A stretch of DNA of 64,000 nucleotides from assembly GCA_027475525.1 (NCBI GenBank), contig JAMWFC010000049.1, positions 807,297 through 871,296 on the forward strand, given 5' to 3'. The stretch comes from Macrolepiota albuminosa. Its lineage: Eukaryota > Basidiomycota > Agaricomycetes > Agaricales > Agaricaceae. The notes beneath the pieces are model-generated. The model saw only the letters and a list, made by a program, of their open reading frames with translations, was not told where the DNA came from and made no database searches. Of the stretch, positions 21,846 through 33,958 are shown piece by piece (within the stretch, counting starts at the first letter, position 1; each line of letters opens with the position of its first letter). The position numbers and the translations under genes are program-made.

Positions 21846-24800
21846 TTAAGCGCTGGCACGCTTACTCAATTGATGTGGGCACTTAACGCCCTTTAACTCC
21901 AAATAATGGTCAAGTGCCGCCAGCTTGGAGCAATGGGAGTGCGGCTCCCATGTTGTGTCCCCCAGGGACCAACGTACTTCAAACTTGAGCGTGTTACGCT
22001 CAGTCCACCGGTGCCCAATTATGCACTCGACGAACCATTCGTCATCGTCTCGAGCCCCAAAATCATAGGGGCCTGGGGTTGCCCTGTTAGGGAACAGCGC
22101 ATTGTCAGACACGCTGTAAGGTTGCAACAGCGACACATGAAACTTAGGAACAATGCGTCGTTCCTGTAATGCCAGAGGCAGCTCCAACATGTAGTTGGAG
22201 GTACTTGGCTCTGCGTCCAGAACGCGGTATGGGCCTACCCATTTTGGGCAGAGTTTACTCGCTCTTCCCTTTGGGAGCCTCAGATTACGTGTTGATAGGT
22301 ATACCAACGCTCCTACAGCTATTGGCAGTTCTTTTCGCCTACGGTGATTGGCGTTTTTTGCCTGGAAGACTCACGCCTCTATGATGGCGTCATGCGCTGC
22401 TGCGATGTTCTCCAGGGCCTGCCTGGCAAACTCGACAACTCCGCGGTGAGCCACCGTATCAGCACGAACCTCGTGCAGCATGGAGGGCAAGTACCCTCCG
22501 TTGAGTTCAAAGGGCGCATACCCTGTGGTATCCGAGATACTCGCGTTAATCGCAAACTCAGTGAGTGGACACCAGTCCACCCAGTCCCGTTGGTCAGGGC
22601 AAACAACTGCCCTCAGAATTTGACCTATACTGCGGTTAGCCCGCTCTGTCTGCCCATCCGTTTGAGGATGGAAGGACGTCGACATGAGGAGTCGAGCTCC
22701 TAGCAGTTTGTGGAGTTCTCTCCACCATTAAGACGTGAACTTCGAGTCACGGTCGCTCACAATGGTGCTAGGCAGCCCATGCAGCCTAACGATCTCCCTC
22801 AGGTAGATCCAAGACAGCTCCTTAGCCGTCAGCGTAGTTCGCACCGGTATGAGGTGCACCATGCTCGTCATGCGGCATATGACTACCCAGAGGTAATCGA
22901 ACCCTCTGGACTCGGGAAAGGGACCTACGAAGTCCATTCCAATTGAATCCCAGGGTTTCACCGGCACGGGTAGCTGGTGTAGCTTCCCGGGAGGGGATCC
23001 AGGGGGCAACTTTGCCCTCTGACACGCTGCGCATGACACGTAAAACTTAGTTACTTCTTGGGCCATGCGTGGCCACCAATACCATCTCCGGATGTAGCCC
23101 AACGTCCGGGCAGCACCAAAGTGCCCCACCAGGGCATGGGCCTGGTCTAAGACCTGCGTAACAATGGTTCACGTACGGGGGAGGCATACCACTGCCACCC
23201 CTTGACGGTTCTCCGTCGTGATGAATCCACCAGGCTCATGTCTGAACCGAGGATGGTCGTCAGGATTGGCGATTATCTCGGCGAAGAGAGAATCATCACT
23301 ATAGTCCTGCACCACCTCCTGCTGGAAGTCATCATTGACCAGGCTAGGAGGCTGGAATGAAGGCAATTCGCCTTCGAGCATCTCTGCCAGTGTTACGGGT
23401 ACATCGTGGCGCTTGTGCTCCCTAGTGGACGCTGGGTCCACAGCTTCATGCTCCTTGAGCAACTGGGCGGCTACGTCCTGCTCTTCATGCTGCTCTCTGA
23501 GGCGAGTGCTTCGCCTTCGTTCATCGTCATGCATAGCACGTACTTCCAGGACATGCTTCCTGAGCTCCTGGTATCGGTGAAGAGGTAAATCCTCTCCATC
23601 AGGGTCTATGCGGCAGTCTGCCTGCACATACTCATGAGGCTCGTGAGCCTCCCCAACCACATCACTCTCAAAGTAGCGCGACAAGCAGTCTGCCACTTTG
23701 TTGAGTTCACCTTTAACATAGGTGATGTCAAACTGGTATCTCAACATGTAATCTATCCACCGTCACTGACGCGGCGACAAGTTCACCTGAGTTTTGAAGA
23801 ACTCAAGGGCCTTGTGGTCCGTTATGATGTGGATGGGATATCCCATCAGCTTATCCTCCCATTTGAGGAGGGCTTCGAGTATGGCAAGAGTCTCCAACTC
23901 ATGCACCACATAGTTTTGCTGGGCTGTTGTGAACTTTTTCGACATGAACCTGGCCGGGCGGCACGTCTGCCAGCTGCTTCCCTGGCTGTACATGGCCCCG
24001 ACGCCTGTCTTGGACGTGTCGCAAATGAGCCATATAGGCTCGTCCCGTCTAGGGTCGATTGGTTGAATCACTGGAGTCTTTGTACAGATCCGTTTGACCA
24101 TCTTGAAGCACCGCTGGTGCAATGGCCTCCAACTGAACGGTGACCCATTCTGCGTCATGGCCATAAGTGGCCCAGTATAAGCTGTTACATCGGGCAAGAA
24201 GCTTGAAATGTAGTTGACAAGACCAACGAACCGTTGGATGTCATTGTAGTTTCGGGGCGTTTGCCACTCCCGAATGCGATCGAGCTTGTCCTGATCGGGG
24301 TGGATACCCTGCTCATCAATGACATGCCCTAGGCAGTGTATACTCTGAGTGTAAAGCTCACATTTCTTCCACTTCAAGTACAACTTGTACTTGCGCAGTC
24401 GTTCGAATACGACTCTGAGGTGCTGCTCATGCTCCTCCATAGTATCCGAGTAGATGAATATGTCATCTAAGTAGACGTGCATGAAATGTCCTATTACATC
24501 TCGGAAGATAGAGGTCATTAGCCTCTGGAAAGTTGCTGGAGCATTGCAGTCTCCAATCTGCATTATATTGCTCGTAAACGTGCCCATGATCGATGCAAAA
24601 ACGGTCTTGGGTACGTCCTTGGTGCGAATGTGCACCTGCTCGTAAGCGTCAGTAAGGTCGATCTTCGAGCGATACTTCGCCCGAGCCACATCTTCCCAGA
24701 TCACCTCCTGATCTGGTAAAGGAGTTACATCCTTTATGGTGTTGTCATTGCGCTGATGCGCATCAAGAGCTGTTCAAAGGGTTCCATCCTTCTTCGGGAT

Positions 24801-27800
24801 GCACAATAATGGTGCAGCTTGAGCGGTGGTGCATGGGGACCACCATTGAGCATTCAGATAGCGATTAGTCTTATCGCATAGTTGCTCCTGGAGGGCGCGC
24901 GGACAGCACGGCAAGTGGTACTTATACTGCTTGCTCTCGTCTATGAGATTGATCTCATGGTTCACCTCCTGCCATGGCGGCAGCTCCTCCTTGGTCCCGT
25001 TGACCATGTCGGCAAATTCTTCTTGCCATTGCTGACGCAACCGAGGAATATCTTCCTCACAAAGGCTTGTTGCCTTCTGCTTCCCCTTCATACGCACAGG
25101 GGGAAGTACTTCCACCGTCTCTGAGGGTGGCCGAGGCGGCGGTGCATACTGCTTGCGCATGGCGAGCACTCGATTGACACTGTCATCAGGTATATGTAGT
25201 CTCAGCGGAGAACCCGCTGCCGCTGCCTTATAAGCCACGAGGCTTCTTCCCTCACGTACAAGTGAGTACGCTACGGACACCTCGTCCGAGGCTGGCTGAC
25301 GATACGCTGGTTTGACGGTCATCCATCTCTGGTGCGCATTTTGCACACACGTGGCTGCCACCAGCTCGTTCCACTCTTGCGGCATTCAGGGGTCGTACGC
25401 CCAGTCGTACTCCGGCAGGGAGGCTGGTCGCTCCCATAGGGACCATGTGTCCCCCTCTTCTGGGGCTTCCACCTCTCGGATGCTGTCTTTCAAGTCTTCC
25501 AACTTGACTTGTGAGGACATAGGTGGACATACATCCACTGAGTCCTCCCGTCGTCTCACCTTTCGATGGTGTTTGTCTGGAGGCCTTGCGCCTCGGATCT
25601 CAGGAGCGATTATTCGCTCGTTGCTCCTCTTGGAGGCTTGATACTCCTCCTCGCTCATCATTACCACGTTGTGGTCTGCGCTCAGTCCAGGCATAGCCTG
25701 CACTTCCTCCTCCCCATCCTCCATGGTCGGCACTCTGCGCTGGCCAAGTCATGGAGAGTCCTTGCGTTTCTCCGTAGTGCGATGGCATCGCAGACAATTA
25801 TCAGTGTCGTCTGCTGTAGCTCGCTCGGCTGGGATAACTTTCCCATTCACTAGCACCTGACAATGGTCAAAGTCTAATATGACTTTGTTACGCCGCATGA
25901 ATGGCATTCCCAGTATCATATCGTAGCGATCGAAGTTTGCTACATCCATGTATTCCTGGCTACGTGAGCCCGGCGTTTGGACATTCACATTTGTCCCATA
26001 CTGTACCATGGCTCGGCTCCCTACGGTGCCCAGCTGTAACGCCAATGGCGTATCCAACTCCTGCACGGATATTCCGTACACATGGGCGAACTGGGGCGTT
26101 ATGCCCAATGTAGTACTCCCAGAGTCCCATAGGGTCCATGCCTTGTGGCCGTCTACGTCCACATACAAGACCAGACACTCCTTGTCTGCTCGTTTCAGTA
26201 TAGGGCGCTGTAAAGTGCCCTCTGCACGATGAAGAGTCACCTTCTTCATCCAAACCACGTTATTCCGTTCGGGATCATTTGTGGACGGCCAATCCGTTAT
26301 CGCCGCTAGGCACTCGGAGTCGCTGTCGCGACTGTAGTACTCATTGTCGTAGGCATCGTCATATACGTCGACTGTGATGTACTCCTCCCCCTCCACGACC
26401 ACACTCTCGGGCTTGGCGCCCGATGCCTCCTCTGGGGGCTCCTGGTCGTTTGTAGGGTGCTCTGCCTCAGATTCGGCAGATACGTCTCCATCACTCCCAC
26501 TCGCGGCTGCAGTATATGCAGCTCGAAGGTGGGCGCAGGGTGTATACCCCTTCCTCGGGGTACCTGGCTTTGCAGGGCAGTTGGTAGCGTAGTGGCCTGG
26601 TTGGCCACATGCAAAACAAGTCCCTGCCTGCCCCGGTGGGTTGGCCGGCTTGAAGTCCGGCCTTGGTTTAGGACGTTCTCCATCCGGCACCCGCTCTGGG
26701 CGTGGGCGGCTCTGCCCTCGGTTTGCAGCAGGGGTTCTGCGTACAACAAACCGCGTGTTGCGGTCACGGTCCAAATCGGTCTTTTTGGCCAAGAAGGTCC
26801 CTACATGCTGACCCCGTGAGGGTGTCCCACCAGGCGGTAGTCGCCTGGGTCCCCCTTTGTGTCCACTCCGGTGTTTGTAGTGGTTAGCAGTCTTCAGAGA
26901 CTGCTCATACTGGATGGCATATGCCACAAATTCTTCCACATCGTTGACTTCTGGGGACAATCCGTCCTCACGTATCAAATAGCGGCGCATATCCGCTGGA
27001 ATGCCATCCAAGAACGTTTCGAGCATTGTATACCCGTCCGGGTATACTGCCATGTTCTGGGCATGGTCATTAAGGGTATCATAGAACCCTTGTACCCCCA
27101 ACTTCTTGGTGTACTTGGCGGACTGAAAGTCCCACCATGCATCCTGGAGCGTTGAGGGGTGTACGAATCGATCGTACAGTCCGGTAAGAACTCCTTTGAA
27201 TGTCCAGTCATATTGGACACGGTTGACGTGCAATACTGCCTGTCGAAACCAACCCATGGCCTCTCCGGCCAAGAACTCAGGCAGAACAAAGATTCGTTCT
27301 CGTTCTATACGGTCATCTCCGTATAAGCACATGGCGAGATGGGTGCATACATCCATCGCCCAATCTTCCAGGTTGCTGAACTTGGACGCGCCTGTATAGG
27401 CGCGAATGTGCCTACTGTCTGCTTTACGCAGCTTCACTCCGTCTGGTAACCGTAAGGTTACGCCCAGGGCATCATCGACTACTCAATGCAGGCGATTGTG
27501 CATGGCTTCACGATGCATACAAATGGCCTCCCGCTGACCTGGGGATCTAGTCGCCAAATCAGCGGCTTGGGGAAGCGACTTCCCTCGTCCACCTTGCGGA
27601 GGACGTCCCGAGCCTCCTTGACTGTGGGCATAATTGCCCTCGTCTCGAGGAATCGACCTAGGGCCGTCATCCTGGCCGTTACCAGGGACATCACGTCTCG
27701 TGGCGCCATCTCGATCGAGGAAGTCTCCTCGATCATGATTGTTGCGCCGCCCTGGACCTGGAGAAGCTTGATTCTCCTGACCCTGCGTGACGAATTGACG

Positions 27801-28838
27801 ATGCATCTCGTCAATGGGCTTAGTGCCCTCGAATACGATGCCCTGATTGTCAATAAGGGATTGTCCCTTAGTCCTGAGGTCGCCATTGCGCATGCGTTGA
27901 TACGTGACTCTGTCGCTCAACGTTTCGGCCATGGGCACGCGCGGCATCACAGATGCCTCGCTCTCCACCTTGAGCACAGTACTATCGTGCCCATCCAGAC
28001 CTGACATATCTGTCCTACGGTCTTGGTTACGCATGTGCAGGGGCTCCTCACGCCACCCTTGTCCTGCTGGAGTATAAAAAGTACTCACCGGTCTTACTTC
28101 GGGCACTTCTTGCGCCCGTGCTAGTGCCTCCACTAGCTCGATTCCGACGTCTTGATTGCGTCGTGCCGAGCATTCCTTGGACGTGTGGCTCCAGGGGGTC
28201 GAGACCCCCGATTGCCGTGTGGCCTTACGCTGCACATACATTTGCAGCTCCATAGTGAGCACTCTCACCATCAAGTCAGTATATTTCGTACTGAATACAT
28301 TGGGCACTTTGTGCCCTTGTCGTCTAAGTGCTACTATATGTGCTGACGCGTAGCGCTCGAGTCGCGCTTGGGTGGTGTATTTCATCACCTCTGGGTGCAA
28401 GTCCCAGAATACCCGCAAGCGCACGGTGTACGCGGTTTTCAGCCGCTGTTCCTCTGCTCTGACATCGTCGTCACTTGACGACTCAATCACCTCCTCTAGA
28501 GGCTCTACAACCTCCTGAACTTCCTCCACCGCTGGTGTGCACGGGAATCGGTTTTCCACACGAGACACTTCAGGGCTCGCAGCCTCCTCTGGTACCTCTT
28601 TGATACGGGCTTCCGCTATCTTAGAAGGCATTGGGCCCACTGTGGGCCGCCTAGTCCCACTACTCCAGTTTGAAGGGATAGATTTCCCAGTCCGTACCGA
28701 CGATTTGGTGTCTCCTGGGGTGCCATAGGCGCCTGTCGACTGTTGGCCGTCTTCAGGGGGCCCTTTGGATGCTAATCGGCTGGACCGCCGCAGTCCTCCT
28801 GGCAGCTGCGTAACTGGAGGAGTTAATCCCCCTGGCAT
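21846..28838 (-). pseudogene. Chromovirus D gag-pol with chromodomain (broken by TGA codons)
   Basis: Read through, this is one frame of about 2,300 codons. Order: Arg-rich N-terminus (GGLRRSSRLASKGP); gag capsid region (AYTGASKFSNLEDWAMDVCT to YVEF-type helices, about 27,400-26,900); zinc knuckle CFACGQPGHYATNC (about 26,570-26,611); retropepsin WDSGST (about 26,120); RT with YLDD (24,462-24,473); RNase H (HELETLAILEALLKWEDKL); integrase with HHCC zinc region, MDFVGPFPESRG, SDRDSKF and TDGQTERANRS; and a chromodomain (EWFVECIIGHRWTERNTLKF to TTWEPHSHCSKLAAL) at the C-terminus. In-frame TGA codons lie at 27,483, 25,749, 25,386, 24,774, 23,763, 23,169 and 22,371; copy E or the family shows Arg at several of these. 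A TAA at 22,728 breaks integrase. Confidence 0.88.
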
Positions 28839-29177
28839 CTTATCCTGGAGATGTTGCTGACCGTCCTGCTGTGAGCTTTCAGCTCTCTGGGCCTCGCTTT
28901 CGTTCCCGGTCAGGTCGGTGCTCCGACCTCAGTCTTGCCTGACCCGCATTGGTTGCTGACGCGTCCTGGGTGTCTGCTGGGTCTCCCTGTAGATCGTGGG
29001 CATTCCGCCCACTGTCAGTGGAAACTGCAGGTATGGGATTACTCATTGTTTCCCTGTTTGAAATTTGCACGGTGTGGCTGTGCAAGAAGCTTGAGAAGCT
29101 GATAGAGTTCTGTCAACAAACTCAGCGACTGATGTTGGGTGCTAGGCAATAGATCCTAGCTGGCGGATTCAAAAAAA

Positions 29178-29407
29178 TGTAATGAAGTTACGGCGTTTGT
29201 GAGCTTAAGATCACACCGCACAGAATCAGACCAGTCCGGTCTATTGTCTATGTAGTGTGATACAAAAATATATGCTGCTTAGTAAGCAGCACATGTACAG
29301 TATTTATAGTACATAAATAATAATAATATTATATTATATTAATAATATAATATCTACTACAGTAAGTAAAGCTATGTGGCCAACGCCACATAGCGGACTA
29401 CGCTACA
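29178..29407 (-). repeat. 5' LTR of chromovirus D
   Basis: On the minus strand begins TGTAGCGTAGTCCGCTATG and ends TTCGTTACA, 230 bp, adjoining the GCTGT duplication. The middle holds an expanded TA/TAA tract absent from the 3' LTR. The same LTR family occurs at 39,746-39,921 (element E) and as a solo LTR at 60,900-61,103. Confidence 0.85.
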
Positions 29408-30330
29408 GCTGTGTTGTCAGCAAAAATGTGTACGTGTTTTACCTGTTTGTGTCTCCCTTGTGTATCTTATGGCTGCTGTCACAGCTTGCGTTAGTCTGAC
29501 CAGCTCGGCATTGTACACTTCTGCACTGTGTCCCATGCCTCCCCTGCTCAAGAAGATTTCTCTTCCTCAGTGGTACCCTACAATCACTCAGCCCGTATTC
29601 TTGACCACCTTTTCAGGTCCCTCTTCCCACATTGAGCCATCTGAGTACACCTTTTCCTGTGCTTCTTGGCTTCTTTGGCTTTGGTGCTGCCCTTTGGGGC
29701 ACCTATGATATGTAGTTAGTCTTCCGTTATAGTCGTTAGCCGTTTTCTGCCAAGGGGGCGCTATGAATAGGTCTATGCTTTCACCTACTGTCGGTCTGTA
29801 GGTCTTCCTGGCTATCCTTCCAAGCTGGGTTTGTTTCATTTGTCTCTTGCTTTGAGGGCTTCCTCTAGGTGTGAATGGGGGCAGTATAGTTGCTGGGTTG
29901 CCTTGCCTCCACTCTGCAGAGAGATGCTCGATCACCGGGTTGGATGACTTGAGTTTGTGAAGTCTAATGGTGTATCCTCCTGTGAACATGTCCAATAAGA
30001 TCTCCATTGGTGGGATCAACATGTCAACTTTGAGTGCTTTCACCAGCGTTGTTCTTAATGCACCAGACATGTGTCTGAGTGCATCATTCTGTACTTTTGT
30101 TAGCTTAGATGCATATATTTTCTTACCTGTGCACCATTCAGACTTGCATACATCATGATTGATGCTACGCATGCTTTGTACATCATCCTCAGTTGGTATT
30201 GGCTCAGACCTCGCACGGTATTGGCTAAAATCCGTGCTGATGCCACTGCCCTCTTGGCCTTCTGTGTGACGATCTGTACATGGTTGATTAAACGTCAGCT
30301 TCCTGTCAATGAATAATCCTAACATGTGTA
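29408..30330 (-). mobile_element. LINE 5' remnant (end of RT, start of RNase H)
   Basis: The minus-strand frame 30,325-29,588 starts MLGLFIDRKLTFNQ, a motif from the end of fungal LINE reverse transcriptases, continues with a helical connector (ASKLTKVQNDALRHMSGALR) and reaches the RNase H start VYSDGSMWEEG. After frame changes it continues GHSAEVYNAELVRLTQAVTA and HIFADNTA, where chromovirus D is inserted. The element is 5'-truncated near 30,330, as LINEs commonly are. The continuation is at 17,166-18,306. Confidence 0.75.
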
Positions 30331-32155
30331 TCGTTTCCCTGCCCTGACTGTCATTTCCGATCTGTCTGCCATGGGCAGCTTGATTGGAGGGGAGTGGCCT
30401 CTATCATGTTTCTATGAGTGGTGCATGGAACCTGCGACAGGGACAAGATCTCGGCATAAACTCATCAAAGCATTCCCATCAAACCGTCGTCTTGACACCG
30501 AAATGTCGGCTATCAAAGAAGTAAGTGCACACACATATATGTATATACGGACGACATACCATAGACACCCTCAGTCAATCATATGTTGAGCTGAGGGTGA
30601 GCAGATTCTTACACACACAACACCATAACGGATAATGATAGACATACCGGGCAGATTATAGACTTACATATCTGCCAGGTAATTACTCTGAGTCAATCAT
30701 ACGTTGAGCTGAGGATTATAGACTTACGTATCTGCCAGACAATAGAGTGCTTGAGTTCTAACACGAAACTCATTGCATCCTTCGTCCGCAACTCCGTGTG
30801 CCCAGGACGAAAGGAGCGGCCAGAGGATCAACGTCGAAGGAAGAACTGAAGAGAGAAGAAAAGGGTTCTATCCGGGCAAGTCAAAGGCGACCCTGCCATT
30901 GGGCAATACTCGATGGACACGCTGGGTGCCAGTTGTCGACAAGGGCAGATTCAATGCTAACCTGCAGATAAGTTTGTATCCAGATACACAGTGGTATATA
31001 TCATCTCTAAATATGTACGTAAATCATCAGGGTAACCTTATGATTTTCTACCTTGCCAACCTTGTACGGTCCCAAGCAGAAGTGTCGTCGAGATAAACTC
31101 TTACTGCGACATGATGATCATGATCAATGGAAACATCCTGACCCCACGTCGTGATTTATCTATCTAACTGTTGAAATACGCGAGTGTTGAAAATCGTAAG
31201 CGAGCGGCAAGTATTTCGCCCAGAGGCCAAGTATTTGCGGGGCCATGAGTTTTTTTTCATCGAATTCACTTTCACTTTCTTCCAAGGGACCTGAGCGCAG
31301 ACCCTTGCATCGCGTGCGATTGTCGGTCTGACGGTGTGCATTAGAAGCCGTTGGGTAGATATGGCCCAATGTCGTTGATCCGGACGGATGCCGACAGTAA
31401 GATAAGAAGGTACTGCGCACGTTCTTGACCAAACGCTCTGTGTTATTCAAAGTAAGAACGGACCTAATGACAACCAAAGCGCAGCAGTATGAGCGCCCCA
31501 GCATCCGGGCAGATGTCCATGAGTTTCGTCTCTCCCGACCATCAATTTGAATTTATCGAGCAAGTCGCTCAGGGTCTTGTGTGCGGCCGCGAGAAGCCTT
31601 TTGAGCAGAGCGTAAGGAGCACCAGGCCTTGTGATTTGGTTGAATGTCATGGCGCCGTGGTCCTTGAATACGTCATCGGCGTCATGCAGCTGGGATCGAT
31701 CCGATGCCCGTCGGAGACGAACGGGAGTGTGGCCCCGAGACTGTCATGGAGGTCAGCTGCTTGACGTAGGACTCGAGACCCAAGGACACAACAACAAAGA
31801 ACCCGAGAAACCATGCTTGACGTAAGACTCGACACCCGAGGACGCAAAGCTGCCGGAGCGCCGGTCATCTCCTTGCTCTGAGCTGAGTGCTCGCCATCCG
31901 ATGAAACATTCGCGGACCGTTCTGTTGTTTACCTGCGGCGCCGGTCATCGTCGAGCATCGTACGCCAGCGACCGGGTCTCTCTATACACCCAAGATCAAG
32001 CTCCGTCTAGACTCCATCCCAACTCGCGCAATGTCGGGCACTCGCTTCCGCGCGCCGTGCGCTCGCCACCCCCCCTCAAGTTGGTCGGTCACCAGCACTG
32101 CTCACTTCGCACATCAAAGGCGTGGATATGTCGTAAAGTGTGACATGTGACAGAG
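30331..32155. other. Intergenic region upstream of the SFH1-like gene
   Basis: No gene is supported. Short repeats occur: AGTCAATCATA(T/C)GTTGAGCTGAGG at about 30,572 and 30,691, and GATTATAGACTTAC(A/G)TATCTGCCAG at about 30,654 and 30,714. A minus-strand stretch at 31,450-31,870 reads with long open frames but without a recognisable family. The last about 250 bp is GC-rich and probably holds the promoter of the next gene. Confidence 0.4.
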
Positions 32156-33618
32156 ATGGCGCTGCCGCCGACGATGACCGATGCGCAGCTGCGCCAGATA
32201 ATCTCGCAGTTGTACTTGTCGGGCTATATGCAACCTTGGTCTGCTCGCCCGTCTCGTGGCCCCACGCCCGTTGCACAGCCTCCGCCCGTCGCCCTGCCTC
32301 ATCCCCCGCGTCCGCCCGTCGCCACGACGCCGTCCACATATGCCTCCCGCCTCCGCACAGGCGCCACCCTCCTCATGCAGCCCATCATCGCGTCCTCTGC
32401 CACTGCACCACTCGGCACACGCTCCACCGCACGCAGAGGCGCCGTCATCAACTACGCCGACCCACGCTCAGACGGCGAGCTCTCTGACTCGGGTGCCAAC
32501 GACTCTGATGACTCTGACTTTGTCGCTAGCGGTAGCACCAGGCTCTCCCTCAGGCAAAGTCGCGGCTCAAGGCCCGCGTCCGCCACCCCTCATCCCCCCT
32601 CCGCATCCCAAAAGGCAGACTTGGACCAGTCCTATCTGGGCTTCGTGCCTCCTGCCAAGTTCATCAAGCCAAGGCACATCCTGCCCACTCAGCATGTCTA
32701 TCCGTGCGTCCTCCCTCCTTCTCCCTCTGCTCCCCCACACTGACCCCCGTTCAGCTCGCAGGACGTCATGGACAAACACGCCCTCACCCGCTGCTCCCTC
32801 ATCCCCATCCGCGTCGAATTCGAAACAGAGACTCACAGAATCCGCGACTGCTTCGTATGGAACCTCAACGAGTCTCTCATAAAACCCGAATTTTTTGCCC
32901 GTACTTTCTGCAACGACCTCGACCTGCCCCTCGCCCCCTGGGCCGACACCGTCGCCAACCAGATCCGCGCACAGATCCAGGAACACGAGGGCGTCGCGTC
33001 CATGGATCTCGGCATCGACGGCGCACTAGACCTCACCGCCGTTCCCCCCGACGAAATTCCAGAATGCAGAGTCATCCTGAGCGTGAGTCTCCCCCCCCCT
33101 TCCTGGCTCCAAAACTCACGTCCCCATAGATGGACGTGCAAGTCGCCAACCACCACCTTACAGACCACATCGAATGGGACCTCCTCTCCCCGCTCACACC
33201 CGAGGCATTCTCCAACACCCTCTGCCGCGACCTCGGCCTGGGTGGCGAAGCTGTGCCCCTTATCGCCCACGCCATCCACGAGGAGCTCATCAAGCACAAA
33301 AAAGACGCCATCGAGTGGGGCGTCATCGACCATGCGGGCAATGTGCCAAAGGACAAGACCGGTTTGGGGCTCGGAGGAGGCGCCCCAAGCGCCTTCGCGG
33401 CGTGTGGAGAGATTGGGTCGAGAGCGCCCAGTTTGCCACCAGCTTTGAGGTCCTGTGTGCGGAAGAGGTCGAGAGGAGGGAGAGCGAAAGGGAGAGAGCT
33501 AGTCGGTGCGTACGAGTGCTTTTTTCGATACGTCCTGTGCTCATCCATTCCTAGACGGCTGAGGAGAGAGACGTCCAAGTTTCAGACTACGAGGAGTTCG
33601 AGGAGGATACGGTATTGA
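32156..33618 (+). CDS. sfh1: SNF5/SFH1-family chromatin-remodelling subunit
   Basis: Exons 32156-32703, 32755-33082, 33130-33505 and 33555-33618, joined at GT..AG introns of 51, 47 and 49 nt. The ATG at 32,156 (MALPPTMTDAQLRQ) is chosen over the GTG just upstream. The N-terminus is Pro/Ser-rich and the linker acidic. YPSQ across intron 1 leads into the two SNF5 repeats: LIPIRVEFETETHRIRDCFV with WNLNESLIKPEFFARTFCND, and the second with DHIEWDLLSPLTPEAFSNTL and GGEAVPLIAHAIHEEL. A basic C-terminus follows (RLRRETSKFQTTRSSRRIRY). SNF5-family proteins are core subunits of SWI/SNF and RSC in the nucleus; SFH1 is preferred from the length (about 439 aa) and the YPSQ lead-in. Exon 3 needs one extra base near 33,362-33,385 to reach KRLRGVWRDWVESAQFATSF; total length is 2 mod 3. 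Confidence 0.85.
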
Positions 33619-33958
33619 AAATCTTTTCTTTTCATGTGTTTTACTTTCTTGACAAAAGTCTTGTAAAATAAAAAGAGTGTAGAAACAAAAGTTTGGCGGG
33701 AGGTCATAATCGAGGAGAGCCGTAATGCAAACCCGCGTCATTTGAACACGACAAAGTGGCGCAGTAATGACCAGCTATTCCTTGACATAGGACAAAGAAT
33801 ACCGACGGTTCGACTTTAATGGTCCTGCCTCCCTTTCTCAGCCTCGAGCGCGAGTTAAAAAAAAAGAAGGATGTATCAAAAAAGGTTAACATTTAGTCAG
33901 AGATAAATATCCAAGTACCATAATACAGAAAAGAACCAAAAAAATCCACAGTGCACAA
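33619..33958. other. Convergent 3' region between SFH1-like and TAF6
   Basis: A 340-bp A/T-rich spacer with no ORF of interest. It must contain both 3' ends; AATAAA-like words (AAAATAAAAAGAG at about 33,664) may act in plus-strand polyadenylation. Confidence 0.4.

Larger units (their letters stand above)
18307..29407 (-). mobile_element. Chromovirus D, complete Ty3/Gypsy element
   Basis: Bounded by LTRs at 18,307-18,502 and 29,178-29,407 and by the 5-bp target duplication GCTGT (18,302-18,306 and 29,408-29,412). Order on the minus strand: 5' LTR, gag, protease, RT, RNase H, integrase, chromodomain, an extra ORF (18,546-21,686), a G-rich polypurine tract, 3' LTR. It is inserted in the RNase H codons of a LINE; removing the element and one duplication restores ADNTAAVT in frame. 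The polyprotein frame is interrupted by at least seven TGA codons where Arg CGA is expected. Confidence 0.92.

Noticed and set aside
31450..31870. Possible ankyrin-like or other gene on the minus strand
   Set aside because: The frame DKFKLMVGRDETHGHL is open for only about 70 codons, the repeats do not fit a consensus, and there are no splice signals linking neighbours.
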